Source: Salvelinus alpinus
Lineage: Eukaryota; Chordata; Actinopteri; Salmoniformes; Salmonidae
DNA: 64,000 bases
Direction of reading: 5' to 3'
Assembly: GCF_045679555.1 (NCBI RefSeq)
Contig: NC_092091.1
Location: 16,825,072 to 16,889,071 of the forward strand
The notes under the pieces were generated by a model. That model saw only the letters and a list, made by a program, of their open reading frames with translations. It made no database searches and was not told the DNA's origin. Both the position numbers and the translations under genes were made by a program. Positions 24,201 to 39,200 of this stretch are shown in pieces (position 1 is the stretch's first letter; each line of letters starts with the position of its first letter).

Positions 24201-27200
24201 CCAGGCAAGCCGAAACTCACGCCAATCAGGCTGATGAGGTCTTGCGTAGATTGCATTTTCAACCAGCAACTACCAGGAAATATCACGGATTCCATTTCTT
24301 AACACTTTTACAGTGTTAGTTACTGCAGGAAAACAGAACTTTGACTGCACTGGGCCTTTAAGGTAGTCATTCTCAAGACCATTTCCGGGAGTATAGTGAT
24401 CGTTACATCACATAATCCCACTGCTGATACCAATGACACATTCAACATGTAGAGGTGCATGCACTCATACTTTAAGTCGTTGGCTAAATCATTTCATTAT
24501 CAAAAACGTAATCGAATTGACATTCTCCAACAAGCAAAATCTATAATATGCCCTCATTTTGACCAGAATCAACTTCAGGAATCAGAACCCAATCAAATCG
24601 TGATAATCATCCCAAACAAAACACTGAACTTACAACGAAAACACGTCTTCCTGTTTCTTCCACTGCATTTCCCTTTTAAAAAGGACAACACCTTCAGAAT
24701 GTACTGAGGACAGATGCATTTCTAAAAAGGTCCTAGATCACTTCAGACAATATTTAGGTTTTCTGTGAAAATTTGACATTTAGCTACATCTATATTGATG
24801 TTCCTCTACATTAGCCACTGATAGCTACGTTTTGTGCAGCGCACTGCGGTGAAATCAGTCCTACCCGCCGTCCCTGCTCCTCTGTGCGGTAGGCGTGGCG
24901 GTACAGACAGGAGAAGATGGCACCAGGTGGCATCATCTCACTTGTCTCGTTCCAGCCGTGGGTGTGGCACAGGCGGGAGGCATCGCCCTGGCACTTCTTA
25001 TAGAGGATGGGGTCCAGTCTGGCAGACAGTAAGAGGAGTGTGTGTGAGGATTAAGCAAATACATTTATAACATCCTTTTACATCAGCAATTGCCACAAAG
25101 TGATTTTACAGTAACCTGGCCTAGACCCAAAAAAGCAAGCAAAAGCACAGTGTAGGAAACCATACCAGGGCACACTGACCAGGCATACTAAAAACCCTTA
25201 ATATGGAGTCTGATCAGGCCCCTAATAGGCTTTGAATGTGTGAAGCATGTGAGAGAAATTACAAGATTGTTTAATACTGTTTATGCGTCGAAAAGCTATT
25301 ATGAGTACTCTCTCATCTGTGTCTGTGGGGCTGAGTTGGGCCTCTGGAGCTTGAGCTGACAATTGAGTTGCAGCCTGACATTCCATAGACAACATGTGGT
25401 GGGTGTAACCGAGATAGCCTGGAGGAGTAGAAGAAAACCCCTCATAGTTTCTAATCATCCTGGAATCTGGGAAACTAAACCGGGGTTGGGTTAAAACAGC
25501 ACCAGGTGCAGATAACCATAAGATGAACCCAAGATGGCTGATCTGCATGGGAGGTGTGGAACCAGCCATGACTAAGCATTCTTAGTGTCAGCTATATGAG
25601 AAACAGGATTCCTCTGTAAAGGTTAAGCTCTCGGCAACACACTTTAAAGTGTGCGGTCGACCAGCCTCATTATTGCAATAATTAATCAATATTGAATAAA
25701 GATGATTGTTTGAAGAAATGACAGTCTCTTACTTGATTAGAATATTCCACGACAAGCATCACCATAAACTAGTAGCATTGCTACTTACTTCCAGTCCCGT
25801 GCTATGAAGTACTGCAGCTCCAGCAGCCGGTGTTCACAGTCCTCCACCATCTTCTCGGTGTACAGGTGCTCCATCAGACAAGACAGGATCCTACACAAAA
25901 GCATGTTAGAGCTTAACAATTCCACAGATATACAAAGTACTGCATACAAATGTTATGCTAGCTTTGTGTCAATCAAGCAGGAGAGAGTAACAATTTTGTG
26001 ACTCACATGGGGTCTCCGTTGCGGATGTGTTTACAGGCGGTCTGGATGACAGACTCACAAGCCTCGTTCAGGGCCCGGTCGATGCGGTAGTCTGCCCCAG
26101 GATCAGCCTCCTGGATCAGGGTCTGGAGCTAAGAGAAAGAGAGACCCAAACCTTCAACAACCACTGTCTGGTAATGGGAGGGTTACACAGCTAGATGACT
26201 AGGCAAACTGCACGTGTAGTAAAACTTGACAGTGGTTCTCTTTTCTGTTTGACCTCGGTGGTGGAATGTCCTAAATTAAACTAATTTTAAGATGAATTCC
26301 TGGTGATTTTACAGGCATTTTTTTTTTACTACAAAAAATTTAAATAAATTAACTTCTTATGGCTGCAATCCCGTTAACGGGATGATATGACAACAGCCAG
26401 TGAAAGTGCAGGGCGTAAAATTCAAACAGAAATCTCATAATTAAAATTCCTCAAACATACTGTATCTTATACCATTTTAAAGGTAATCTTGTTGTTAATC
26501 CCACCAAAGTGTCCCATTTCAAATAGGCTTTTCAGCGAAAGCACCACAAACGATTATGTTAGGTCACCACCAACTCACAGGAAAATTCAGCCATTTTTCC
26601 AGCCAAAGAGAGGAGTCACAAAAAGCACAAATAGAGATAAGACTAATCACTAACCTTTGATGATCTTCATCAGATGACACTCATAGGACTTCATGTTACA
26701 CAATACATATATGTCTTGTTCGATTAAGTTCATATTTATATCCAAAAACCTCAGTTTACATTGGCGCCATGTTCAGAAATGCCTCCAAAATATCCGGAGA
26801 AATTGCAGAGAGCCACGTCAAATAACATAAATACTCAGCATAAACTTTGATGAAAGATACATGTTTTACATAGAATTAAAGATACACTTGTTCTTAATGG
26901 AACCGCTGTGTCAGTTTTCAAAAAGCTTTACGGCAAAACACAATAATCTGAAAACAGCGTTCAGCCACAAAAGCAAGCCATACAGTTACCCGCCAAATTG
27001 TGCAGTCAACAAAACTCATAAAAAGCATTATAAATCTTCACTTACCTTTGCTGATCTTCATCGGAATGCACTCCCAAGACTCCCACTTCCACAAGAAATG
27101 TATAATAAATAATAAATAAATTGTTTTGTTCGGTAATGTCCATCATTTATGTCCAAATAGCTATTTTTGTAGTGTTTGGTAATCAAATCCAACGTCAGGA

Positions 27201-30200
27201 AGCACGTTCACTAAAAGCTGACAATGTCCAAAAGTTCCGTAACAGTCAGTAGAAACATGTCAAACGATTGATTCAATCAATCTTTAGAATGTTTTTAACA
27301 TAAATCTTGAATATCTTTCCATCCAGAGAATTACATTGACTTCAGATGAGCGATGGAACAGAGCTCCCTCATGTGAATGCGCATGGTCAAAGAATGGTCA
27401 GGTCATGGCAGACCTGACTAATTCCCCTCTCATTCGGTCCCCCTTCACAGTAGAGGCATCAGACAAGGTTCTACAGACTGTTGACATCTAGTGGAAGCCG
27501 TAGGAAGTGCAAACTCATCCATATCTCGCTGTGATTTCAATAGGATCTTGGTTGAAAATTGACCAGCCTCAGAATTTCCACTTCCTGTTTGGATTTTTTC
27601 TCAGGTTTTTGCCTGCCATATGAGTTCTGTTATACTCACAGACATCATTCAAACAGTTTTAGAAACTTCAGAATGTTTTCTATCCTATACTAATAATAAT
27701 ATGCATATATTAGCAACTATGACTGAGGAGCAGGCTGTTTACTTTGGGCACCTCTGTGCACCTTTCATCCAAGCTACTCAATACTGCCCCTGCAGCCATA
27801 AGAAGTTAAACAAAACTCTGAACACTGCCCCCTTCCAGACCTCCCCCGCCCACCTTACACAGCAGCACCACTCCTGGGGAGAACCCTGTGAACTCACAGC
27901 TTTCTGGCAGAGGTTGTCGATGGTGCCCATGTCTCCTCGGCCAACCCTCATGAGGCAGTGCAGGGTGCGTCCCTTGCGGTGGAGGCCGGAGCAATGGGCC
28001 TCGATCTCCCCACGGCAGTGCAGCACGATCTCAGGGCTCAGAGAGAAGTCCTCCATCAACATCCTCCTGTAGTCCAACATCTCCCCCTGACACTCACCGC
28101 TCACCGTACGACCTGGAACACACACGTCAGGAAAAGTCACATAGGAACTACAAGTGGGGCACTAGAAAGCCATTTCATTCCATTAAGTGGAGAGAAAAAT
28201 CCTCAAAGTAACAGCAGTGTGACACCGTATGAGAGAAAGACGAATACAGATTGACCAAACAGGTTGACAGGGAGAGACACAGATATAGATTAGGAAGAAG
28301 AGACAGCCAGCCTAACCTCTGTGTACGGCAGACTCCAGACAGAGCAGCAGGTAGGAGAGGCGGGCCTCGCGTGCACGGGGCATGTTGGTGTCCACACTGC
28401 AGCGGTACTTCCTCAGGTCTGTCTTGCAGGCCTTGGCCAGGGAGTAGCTCACCTTGTAGTCCTGGGTAATCAGCTTCTGACGCGTGGTCAGAGCCTCTCT
28501 GCACTGTGGAGGTCAACCAAAACACAGGTCGGGTCACAATCTCCATCTGACTCACTAACTAATAGAATGGAATTACCAGAACAGATATTCCCATTCAATG
28601 GTGTTCTCTACATTTTAGACAACCTTGCTGACAAAATGCCTTGCAATAACAGCATTATTCATATGGACAAATGACAAGTAGCAGAAGATATGATTATTTT
28701 GGCGATGACTCCGTTCCAACCAGGCTGTAGAGCAGAACACGTACCTTTTCAGACATGGCCTCCTCAAACTTGTGGTTGAAGAGACACTTGTAGACTCTGC
28801 CCTCTCCGGCTGGAGTCTAGAAATCAAAGAAAATAGAATTGTGATTCAATGATGAATTCATTTTCACATTCCCAACGTTAGTGACAAAAACACCTTTGCA
28901 AGGAGCTTGGATTCAACTCGGATAAAAGTCTGAATTTATCTGACCCCGAATCTCAATATTTAGCCTCTAAAGAAAAGAAAGAGACGAGAAGGGAACAGGA
29001 AGAAGGTACTCACATTTTCACAGAAGCGCTCACGGTCCTCCCGGCAGGAAAAGTAGAGGTACCTGTCCAGGTGGAAGTCGTCTGAGGAGAGTTCGGCCAC
29101 ACGCATGATGGCCTTCTTACAGTCAGGCCTGATGGCATGGGCCCCAGGCTGCTCCTCTGCCTCCCTGACCAGACCATTCTCCAGGCATGCTATCACCTCA
29201 CCTTGGGAGTGCACGTCCTGAGGGACAGACAGGGTGGCATGGGGACAGTGAGATGGATACGTTCAAGTTGGCTACAGCACTGACAAGCCTTTGTGTACTG
29301 ATGCGTCTCTGTGTGAGACCAGAAGTGTTAACACCCAGAGTTGCGCTTTGGATCCGATGTTTTTATCAAATATTGTTTTTCAAAGGATTTCTTTTAGCAA
29401 TTTAATAGAACACACAACCACAAAAACAGCCAGAGAGGGGAGGAAATACACTAGTAAATACAGAGAAGTTAAATATTTTAAAAAAGGACCAACATTTTTT
29501 TATTTATTCAGCGTCAGTAGTTTTTGCCGTTGTGTTGCCCTGACAACTGGCTTTTGATTCCTGAAGGCATGGTCATTAATCATCCTGTAGAAATGAATAA
29601 TTCAGAGGATGCCAGGATGAAAATATAAATTGTTTAACACTGGGAGTTTTGGGAGCGTGGAAGCTAAATTCGTCATAAATCATGACTGAAGTAGCTAAGT
29701 TACTGACTGTAGTGAGTGCAAACTCAGGAGGACTCATAGCCAGGAAAACCACACTGGATCTCAGAGCAGCACAGAGGCAGTAACTCAAGCCTGACTACAT
29801 TATGCCCAAAGCAGGAAACCTCATGTAGTCATAAGCCATGGTGGAACACAAAGTGTCAAATAAAAAGGAAAACCAAACAAATTAGAAACCAGCACAAACA
29901 AAATGGGTATATCCTGCGCCTGTCCGTTTTTTTTGTTACCTCTAGAGACAGAGACTGATTCATACAAATCTAATGCTATATAAAGCCCTCATGACAAATT
30001 CCTGATTTAAAACGTGAGCAAGTGTCGTTTGCTGTGCTTCCCATCTTTACAGATGTGTAGGCTACTGAGTCGCCAGTGAAATGAGTTGAGAGTAGACAGT
30101 AAGAAGAGACAGGTGTGTATGAGAGTTAGACAAGGTTAGAGCTATGCCTATAGATGTGGTCCCCTGTAACTCAGCTGTTAAAGCATGGCCAGGATAGTGG

Positions 30201-33200
30201 GTTCGATTCCTGGGACCAAATGGATGTAAAGCGTCTGCTAAATAGCATGTACTCTGATATATCACAGAGCAATAACAGACAGGCGAGAGAAGGCCACGAG
30301 AGCAGTCACCTTCTCGCCGGTGGATATGCTGCCACAGTGCAGGCTGTTGATGTCCTCGCGGCAATTGTCCATGAAGCCACAGATGAGGCGGTAGTCGCTG
30401 AACACAATGCTGGTCATCTTGGTGATGTACTGGTTGCACTGGTACTCCGTGATGTTGCCGCGGTGATCCACCAGGCAGGACACCAGGTAGCCCTTTCCTC
30501 TCTCCTCCGCCGCACATTCTTTTATCTGAGAGGAAGGAGAGAAATTATGGTTAGCGTATGTCACAATATATCTTTCTTACACAATTAGTTTGCATGGGCA
30601 TCAAAGGCCTGTGCACGTAGGGATTAAGCCAAAACCAATCCATGATTAAAGAATGGAAGAAACTACTATAGGCAGGCCACTTTTAACTGTAATTGAAGCT
30701 TTTCCAGTTGAGCATGGGTGTGTTAGGCCAACTTACAAACGCTGTGTTGGTACTAGGTGTTGCTAGGTGCCAGGGACAGTGACAGCATGAGGACAGGACC
30801 TAACGGTAGCGGCAGGTAGCCTAATGGTTAGAGCATTGGGCCAGTAACCGAAAGGTCGCTAGTTCAAATCCCTGAGTCGACAAGGTGAACAATCTGTCAA
30901 TGTGCCCTGGAGCAATTAGGGTTGCCGTTGATAATGGCTGACCCTGGCCGCTCGCCGAGGGTGTCTCAGGGGGAGTTGGGATATGCAAAAAGCCCATTTC
31001 ATGCATGTGTATAATACACACACAAGGCCATTGAGGAGAGGATATGTGAAACAGGACAAATAAGCACTCAAATAATAATAATTATTACCTATAGTCAGAT
31101 GCATAAAGCTCTGCAAGCTAGCTATCCAACTTACGTCGGTGATGGTGGTCTTGCACACCTCCACAGCCACAGACTCAAACTTGGGGTCAGTCGTCAGGTT
31201 CAGCTTGTAGTTCCACAGGAGCTGGAGAAAGAAGACATTAAACAAGTCTATTGATAGCTCAGAGAAAACAGTACAGGTCCACTGTGAGTGGGAAATGGAA
31301 GCAGGGGTGTGATAGCAGGTCAGACCACAAGTGGGGCTAACAACGCTGTATTAAATCGTTATTCACATTCAGTTACACAAATTGAAAGGACGGTTTAATG
31401 ATGTGAGGGAGGGAGTTCAAAACACTTACATGGTTGCAGTCAGCAGCGATCTCAGTTTCCTGGAGAGAAAAAAAGGGTCAAACTATGATTCGAACCGTAA
31501 AGAGAAGCAGGAAAATGCTGGGCAGTGAGCAATTAAGAGCACAAGGCCAAACAAACACAGTGATGCAGCACTTCAGTTGTCAGTTAGTGTGGAGTAGAGA
31601 AGAGCTGAACACAACACTTAGCCACCAGTAAGATGTAATGACTCAACAACTTGTAGGGCTGTAGAAACATACGAGTGTCACCTGTCAATATCAGTCCCAT
31701 TTCACTTTATACCGTTAGTGGGCCTATAGCTACTGTCCTGACTGAGCCCACCTCCTAAATTATCACAAGGCCATTGAGGAGAGGAATGTCTGCATGCCTC
31801 TCCTTAGCACCTCTCAGGCCAGGCTGACTGATGTATGGCCTCCCTATGGGAGCTGAGCCGCAGGAGACTGACTGTAAGCAATGCAGTCCTGTCCAACTAA
31901 GCACTAATCATCGCTTTAGTGTTAAAATAACACTCAACAAAATGGCCTACTACAATCTACAGGAGGGCAGGGCCACATGGAAGCCAAATCTTGTGGTAGC
32001 ATTTGAAATAATGTCACTATTTGAATATCATGCATTTTTCCCCCAGTCAAAATAAAAATACTTTGATTAAACTTTGGAACTGATTTGTTGTGCAACTTGG
32101 GAGGTGCCACTCTGCTTGCAGCAGTTCGGGGGATGGGCAGAGGTCAGTGTGTGTGTTTGACGAGCGAGCATACGGACTCTTGCTAGTTAGACAAACTTGT
32201 AGACGCCATATATCATCATCATCCCATCTGGTAGTGCCCGTCTAATGCATCAAATCGATGGAAAGAAACTAGCTAAGATAGCCAGCTATGTTAGCCAGCT
32301 AGCTAACGTTAGGCTAATTGAGGCTACTGTATTTTGCTGTGCTTCCCGTCCTTATCTACAGCAAATCCATTCAGATTCCACAGCCTACCTGATTGTTGCT
32401 CGTTGTAGCGGACTCCTCATTTAGCTAACTAAATTCCGTAACGTTAATTCCATTTAGCTTTGATTAGAGATCTCCCACTTCACTTGCTACACATGGAGCC
32501 ACTTACTAGTGCCACCTTGATTGGCCAACAATAACAAACGCGTTAACTCCGTGTAGGCTACCGTAGGTCTTTATGGGGCGCAAGTCATGAAAACTACATT
32601 CAGGTTTGTTTTATTGAATTAAGAATGTCATGAAATATCCTTCTGTTTAGCAATGTCATAAATATATTTAATATTGATAAAGCCTTTTCCATTGATAAAA
32701 TAGGCCTGTTTTTTTCTTACTTTTTGAAGTATTCGAATACTAACGTCCGTTTGGATATTCGAATAACCCCTCCCTAGTGAATAGTACACACACGGGTTGC
32801 AAAGGGTCGGAAACTTACCGGTAAATTTCTGGACATTTACCATGGGAAGTTAAGCCCGTGAATGTTGCTTAAAACTTCTTGTCAATATGGGGGCGCTGTT
32901 TTACCTTTGTAAAAAATCGTGCCCAAATTATACTGCCTCGTACTCTATTCTAGATCGTACAATATGCATATTATTACTACTATTGGATAGAAAACACTCT
33001 CAAGTTTCTAAAACCGTTTGAATTATATCTGTGAGTAAAACAGAACTCATTTTGCAGCAAACTTCCTGACAGGAAGTGAAAAATCTGAAATCGAGGCTCT
33101 GTTCCAGGGCCTTCCTATTCATTTGCTTGAAATCTATGGATATACATGCACTTCATACACCTTCCACTAGATGTCAACAGGCAGTGGGAGGTGGAATGGG

Positions 33201-36200
33201 GTGTCTAGCTTGATCTGAGGTCGAACAAGAGCTCTTGGAATGACGTGACCACTATTTCCTTTGTCTACCAAGGCGCGGGAAGGACATCAGCATTGGCTTC
33301 TGAAAAGCGTTCGGTATAGACGGCTAATATCTCCGGCTTTGATTTTATTTGATACATGTGATAATATCATCGTAAAGTATGTTTTTTCAATATAGTTTTA
33401 TCAGATTATTCAACGTTTATCGGGAGTTTGAGTTTTCCGTTCTCTGCGTTAGGTGAAGATGGACATCTTCGCGCCACTTGGCTAGCTAAGGTTGCTAATT
33501 CGACAGGAGAAGAGGACATTCTAAAACCAAACAACGATTTATTCTGGACAAAGGACTCCTTGTACAAGATTCTGATGGAAGCTCAGCAAAAGTAAGAACC
33601 ATTTATGATGTTATTTCGTATTTCTGTGGAAAATGTTTAGTCGTATTTTCCTTCCTTTTTGCGGGCGCTATCTCACTATAACGTAAGCTGTTTGTTATGG
33701 TAAAGTTATTTTTAAAAATCTAACACGGCGATTGCATTAAGAACTAGTGTATCTTTCATTTGCTGTCTAACATGTATTTTTATGATGAGTTCTTTGATTA
33801 GATTAGGTGACTGTCCAAAATTTCTCCGGAGATTCTGGTGAATCGATGCTACATATTCACAATGTATAACCACGGTTTGCAGCTCAAAATATGCACATTT
33901 TCGAACAAAACATAAGTGTATTGTATAACCTGATGTTATAGGACTGTCATCTGATGAAGTTGGTCAAGGTTGGTGATTAATTTTATATCTTTTGCTGTTT
34001 TTTTGCGATCGCTACCTTTGCGGTGAATGAATGTGGTTGTGTGTTTGGCTATTGTGGTAAGCTAATATAATGCTATATTGTGTTTTCGCTGTAAAACACT
34101 TAAATCTGAAATATTGGCTGGATTCACAAGATGTTTATCTTTCATTTGCTGTACACCATGTATTTTTCATAAATGTTTTATGATGAGTATTTTAGGTATT
34201 TCACGTTGCTCTCTAATTATTCTTGCTGCTTCGGTGCTATTTGTGATTGTAGCTGCAATGTAAAACTATGATTTATACCTCAAATATGCACAGTTTCGAA
34301 CAAAACATAGATTTATTGTATAACATGTTATAAGACTCATCTGATTAAGTTGTTTCTTGGTTAGTAACTAATTATATCTCTATTTGGTCGGTTTTGTGAT
34401 AGCTACCTATGCGGTAGAAAAATTGTGAAAATATGCGGTTGAGTCTTTTGCTATTGTGGTTAGCTAATAGAAATACATTGTGTTTTCGCAGTAAAACATT
34501 TTAAAAATCGGAAATGATGGCTAGATTCACAAGATGTGTATCTTTCATTTGCTGTATTGGACTTGTGATTTCATGATATTTATATGCTAGTATTTACTTG
34601 TGGCGCTATGCTAGGCTATGCTAGTCAGTTTTTTTACTGATGAGGATGCTCCCGGATCAGGGATGGTGATGAAGTAGAGGTTAAATTCATTTTAAAAAGT
34701 TAGCTTATTAACAGTGAAACTTTTTTTGTGGGATACACAAGGCAATTCTAGATCTTGTGGCATATTTTGGTTAAACGATCCCCAATTCAATGGAATTGCA
34801 ACCTTCTGCATGCACAGTGCATTCTTCCATCACATGTACAGCTGATTCTCAAGATCTTGCACCCTAATGAGATGCTATTGAGCTAAGGACTACATGCTTT
34901 CTGATAAGTTTTGATCACAATACTGGGTGGGTTGAACATATTTTATATGACATTTTTTTGTTAACTAGAAAATAGTAGCCTACAGCAAAGTGTGTTTTAA
35001 ATCATTTCTAACTTCCTAACAATTTCTGCTAGTTAGTTTTTGCTACCATGTGGGTTTTAGCTTGCTTAAGCCTGCTAACTGAGTGGTAATTCACTTGTTT
35101 CCATACACGTTTTATTTTAAAACATGTATCTTACAAAAGGAGTTGTTTAATCTAACTGCTTAACCATTTATCTGTACTTGGAATTGTATTTGTTTTTTTA
35201 CAAGAAAATGCCACGGGCACTATCTGATGTGTGGAGACATTTCACTGCAGAAGGAAAATGTAGTTGGAAAAGCTGTGTACATTTGCAAATACTGTGCCAA
35301 ATCATATGTGAATAACGCAACAAAGATGCAGAATCATCTGGTCTAAAGTTCCCTCAGAGCTCACAATAAGCTACCTCTGACAAAAGTCCCTCTACTTCTA
35401 TTCGAGGTGAAAATGATGAATCAGACACCTTATCGATAGCAACAGCTCATGGTCCTCCTGGAATCAAGTTGACTCAATGGAGGAACGTAGTCAGAGAAAT
35501 GCTGATGAATGTCTTGCTCGAGCTGTGTATGCAACTGGTTCACCTCTGACGCTCAAAGGCAATGTGCATTGGAAGAGATTTCTGAATGTTCTTCGCCCAG
35601 CATACACCCCTCCAACCAGACATGCTTTATCTACTCATTTGCTGGATACAGAGTTCAAGTGAAGGTCAAGCAAATCATAGAGAAAGCAGACTGTATTGCA
35701 ATCATCTCTGATGGGTGGTCGAACGATCGTGGGCAAGGAATAATTAACTACATCATCTCCAACCCTCAACCAGTATTCTACAAGAGCACAGACACAAGGG
35801 ACAACAGACACAGAGGTCACTTCATTGCAGATGGGCTGAAGGCAATAATCAATGACCTTGGACCACAGAAGGTATACTTGCACTGGTGACAGACAATGCT
35901 GCGAACATGAAGGTTGCTTGGTCTAAAGTAGAGGAGTCCTACCCTCACATCACACCCATTGGCTGTGTTGCTCATGCATCTAATCTGCTTCTCAAGGACA
36001 TCATGGCACTGAAAACAATGGATACACTCTACAAGAAACGGTTAGGTATGTGAAGGGTCATCAAGTTATAGCAGCAAAGTGAGAAGAATAAGAGCACCAC
36101 ATTGAAGCTGCCCAGCAACACCCGTTTTTTATTTATTTCACCTTTATTTAACCAGGTAGGCTAGTTGAGAACAAGTTCTCATTTACAACTGTGACCTGGC

Positions 36201-39200
36201 CAAAATAAAGCAAAGCAGTTCGACACATGGAATAAACAAACATTCAGTCAATAATAGGGTAGGGGAAAAAGTATATATACAGTGTGTGCAAATGAGGTAA
36301 GATAAGGGAGGTAAGGCAATAAATAGACCATAGCAATATAGCAATTAAACACTGGAGTGATAGATGTGCAAAAGATGAATGTGCAAGTAGAGATACTGGG
36401 GTGCAAAGGAGCAAGATAAATAAATAAATACAGTATGGGGATGAGGTAGATTGGATGGGGTATTTACAGATGGGCTATATACAGGTGCAGTGATCTGTGA
36501 GCTGCTCTGACAGCTGGTGCTTAAAGTTAGTGAGGGAGATATGAGTCTCCAACTTCAGTGATTTTTGCAGTTCGTTCCAGTCATTGGCAGCAGAGAACTG
36601 GAAGGAGGCGGCCAACGGAGGAATTGGCTTTGGGGGGTGACCAGTGAAATACCTGCTGGAGCGCGTGCTACGGGTGGGTGCTATGGTGACCAGTGAGCTG
36701 ACAAGGCGGGGCTTTACCTAGCAAAGACTTATAGATGACCTGGAGCCAGTGGGTTTGGCGACAAGTATGAAGCGAGGGCCAGCCAACGAGAGCGTACAGG
36801 TCGCAGGGATGGGTAGTATATGGGGCTTTGGTGACAAAACGGATGGCACTGTGATAGCAAATTGGATGCAGTCTAAGTAGAGTGTTGGAGGATATTTTGT
36901 AAATTACATCGCCGAAATCGAGGATCGGTGGATGGTCAGTTTTACGACGGTATGTTTAGCAGCATGAGTGAAGGAGGCTTTGTTGCGAAATAGGAAGCCG
37001 ATTCCAGATTTAATTTTGGATTGGAGATGCTTAATGTGAGTCTGGAAGGAGAGTTTAGTCTAACCAGACACCTAGGTATTTGTAGTTGTCCACCTAGGTA
37101 TTTGTAGTTGTCCACATATTCTAAGTCAGAACAGGGCAGCGATCAGTTGAAGAGCATGCATTTAGTTCTACTTGCATTTAAGAGCAGTTGGAGGCCACGG
37201 AAGGAGAGTTGTATGGCATTGAAGCGCGTCTGAAGGTTAGATAAGTGTCCAAAGAAGGGCCAGAAGTATACAGAATGGTGTCGACTGCGTAGAGGTGGAT
37301 CAGAGAATCAGCAGCAGCAAGAGCAACATCACTGATGTATACAGAGAAGAGAGTCGGCCCGAGAATTGAACCCTGTGGCACCCCCAGACTGCCAGAGGTT
37401 CGGACAACAGGCCCTCCGATTTGACACACTGAACTCATTCAGAGAAGTAGTTGGTGAACCAGACGAGGCAGTCATTTGAGAAACCAAGGCTGTTGAGTCT
37501 GCCGATAAGAATGTGGCGATTGACAGAGTCGAAAGCCTTGGCCAGGTCAATGAATACGGCTGCACAGTAATGTCTCTTATCGATGGCGGTTATGATACCG
37601 TTTAGGACCTTGAGCGTGGCTGAGGTGCACCCATGACCAGCTCTGAAACCAGATTGCATAGTGGAGAAGGTACGGTGGGATACGAAATGGTCGGTAATCT
37701 GTTTGTTAACTTGGCTTTCGAAGACCTTAGAAAGACAGGGTAGGATAGATATAGGTCTGTAGCAGTTTGGGTCTAGAGTGTCTCCCCCTTTGATGAGGGG
37801 GATGACTCCGCAGCTTTCCAATCTTTGGGAATCTCAGACGATATGAAAGAGGTTGAACAAGCTAGTAATAGGGGTTGCAACAATTTCGGCAGATAATTTT
37901 AAAAAGAGGGTCCAGATTGTCTAGCCCGGCTGATTTGTAGGGGTCCAGATTTTGCAGCTCTTTCAGAAGATCAGCTATCTGGATTTAGGTGAAGGAGAAA
38001 TGGGGGGGGGGGGGTGCAGGGCTGTTGACCGGGGTAGGGGTAGCCGGGTGGAAAGCATGGCCAGCTGTAGAAAAATGCTTATTGAAATTCTCAATTATAG
38101 TGGATTTATCAGTGGTGATTGTTTCCTAGCCTCAGTGCAGTGGGCAGCTGGGAGGAGGTGCTCTTATTCTCCATGGACTTGTGTCCCAGAACTTTGTGTT
38201 TGTGCTGCAGGATGCAAATTTCTGTTTGAAAAAGCTAGCCTTTGCATATTGGTTCCTAACTTCCTTGAAAAGTTGCATATCGCGGGGGCTATTTGATGCT
38301 AATGCAGTACGCCACAGGATGTTTTTGTGCTGGTCAAGGGCAGACAGGTCTGGAGTGAACCAAGGGCTATATCTGTTCCTGGTTCTCCATCTTTTGAACG
38401 GGGCATGCTTATTTAAGATGGTGAGGAAAGCACTTTTAAAGAATAACCAGCCATCCTCTATTGACGGGATGAGGTCAATATCCTTCCAGGATACCCGGGC
38501 CAGGTCGATTAGAAAGACCTGCTCGCTGAAGTGTGTTTTAGGGAGCGTTTGACCGTGATGAGGGGTGGTCGCTTGACCGCAGACCCATTACGGATGCAGG
38601 CAATGAGGCAGTGATCGCTGAGCTCTTGGTTGAAGACAGCAGAGGTGTATTTGGAGGGCAAGTTAGTTAGGATGATATCTATGAGGGTGCCCGTGTTTAC
38701 AGATTTGGGGTTGTACCTGGTAGGTTCATTGATAGTTTGTGTGAGATTGAGGGCATCAAGCTTAGATTGTAGGATGGCCGGGGAGTTATGCATGTCCCAG
38801 TTTAGGTCACCTAGCAGCACGAGCTCTGAAGATATGGGGTGGGGCGATCAATTCACATATGGTGTCCAGGGCACAGCTGCGGGCAGAGGGTGGTCTATAG
38901 CAAGCAGCAACAGTGAGAGACTTGTTTCTGGAGAGGTGGATTTTTAAAAGAAGAAGTTCAAATTGTTTGGGTACAGACCTTGATAGTAAGACAGCCTGCA
39001 GGGTTCTAACTCCGCCCAATTTGGCAGTTCTATCTTGTCGGAAAATGTTATAGTTAGGGGATGGAAATTTCAGGGTTTTTGGTGGTCTTCCTAAGCTAGG
39101 ATTCAGACACGGCTAGGATATCCGGGTTGGCAGTGTGCTAAAGCAGAGAATAAAACAAACTTAGGGAGGAGGCTTCTAATGTTAACTTCTCTAGGGTGGG

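Noticed and set aside
30156-30252. Functional tRNA gene
   Set aside because: A-box and B-box are present, but the anticodon arm does not pair and a SINE tail follows directly.
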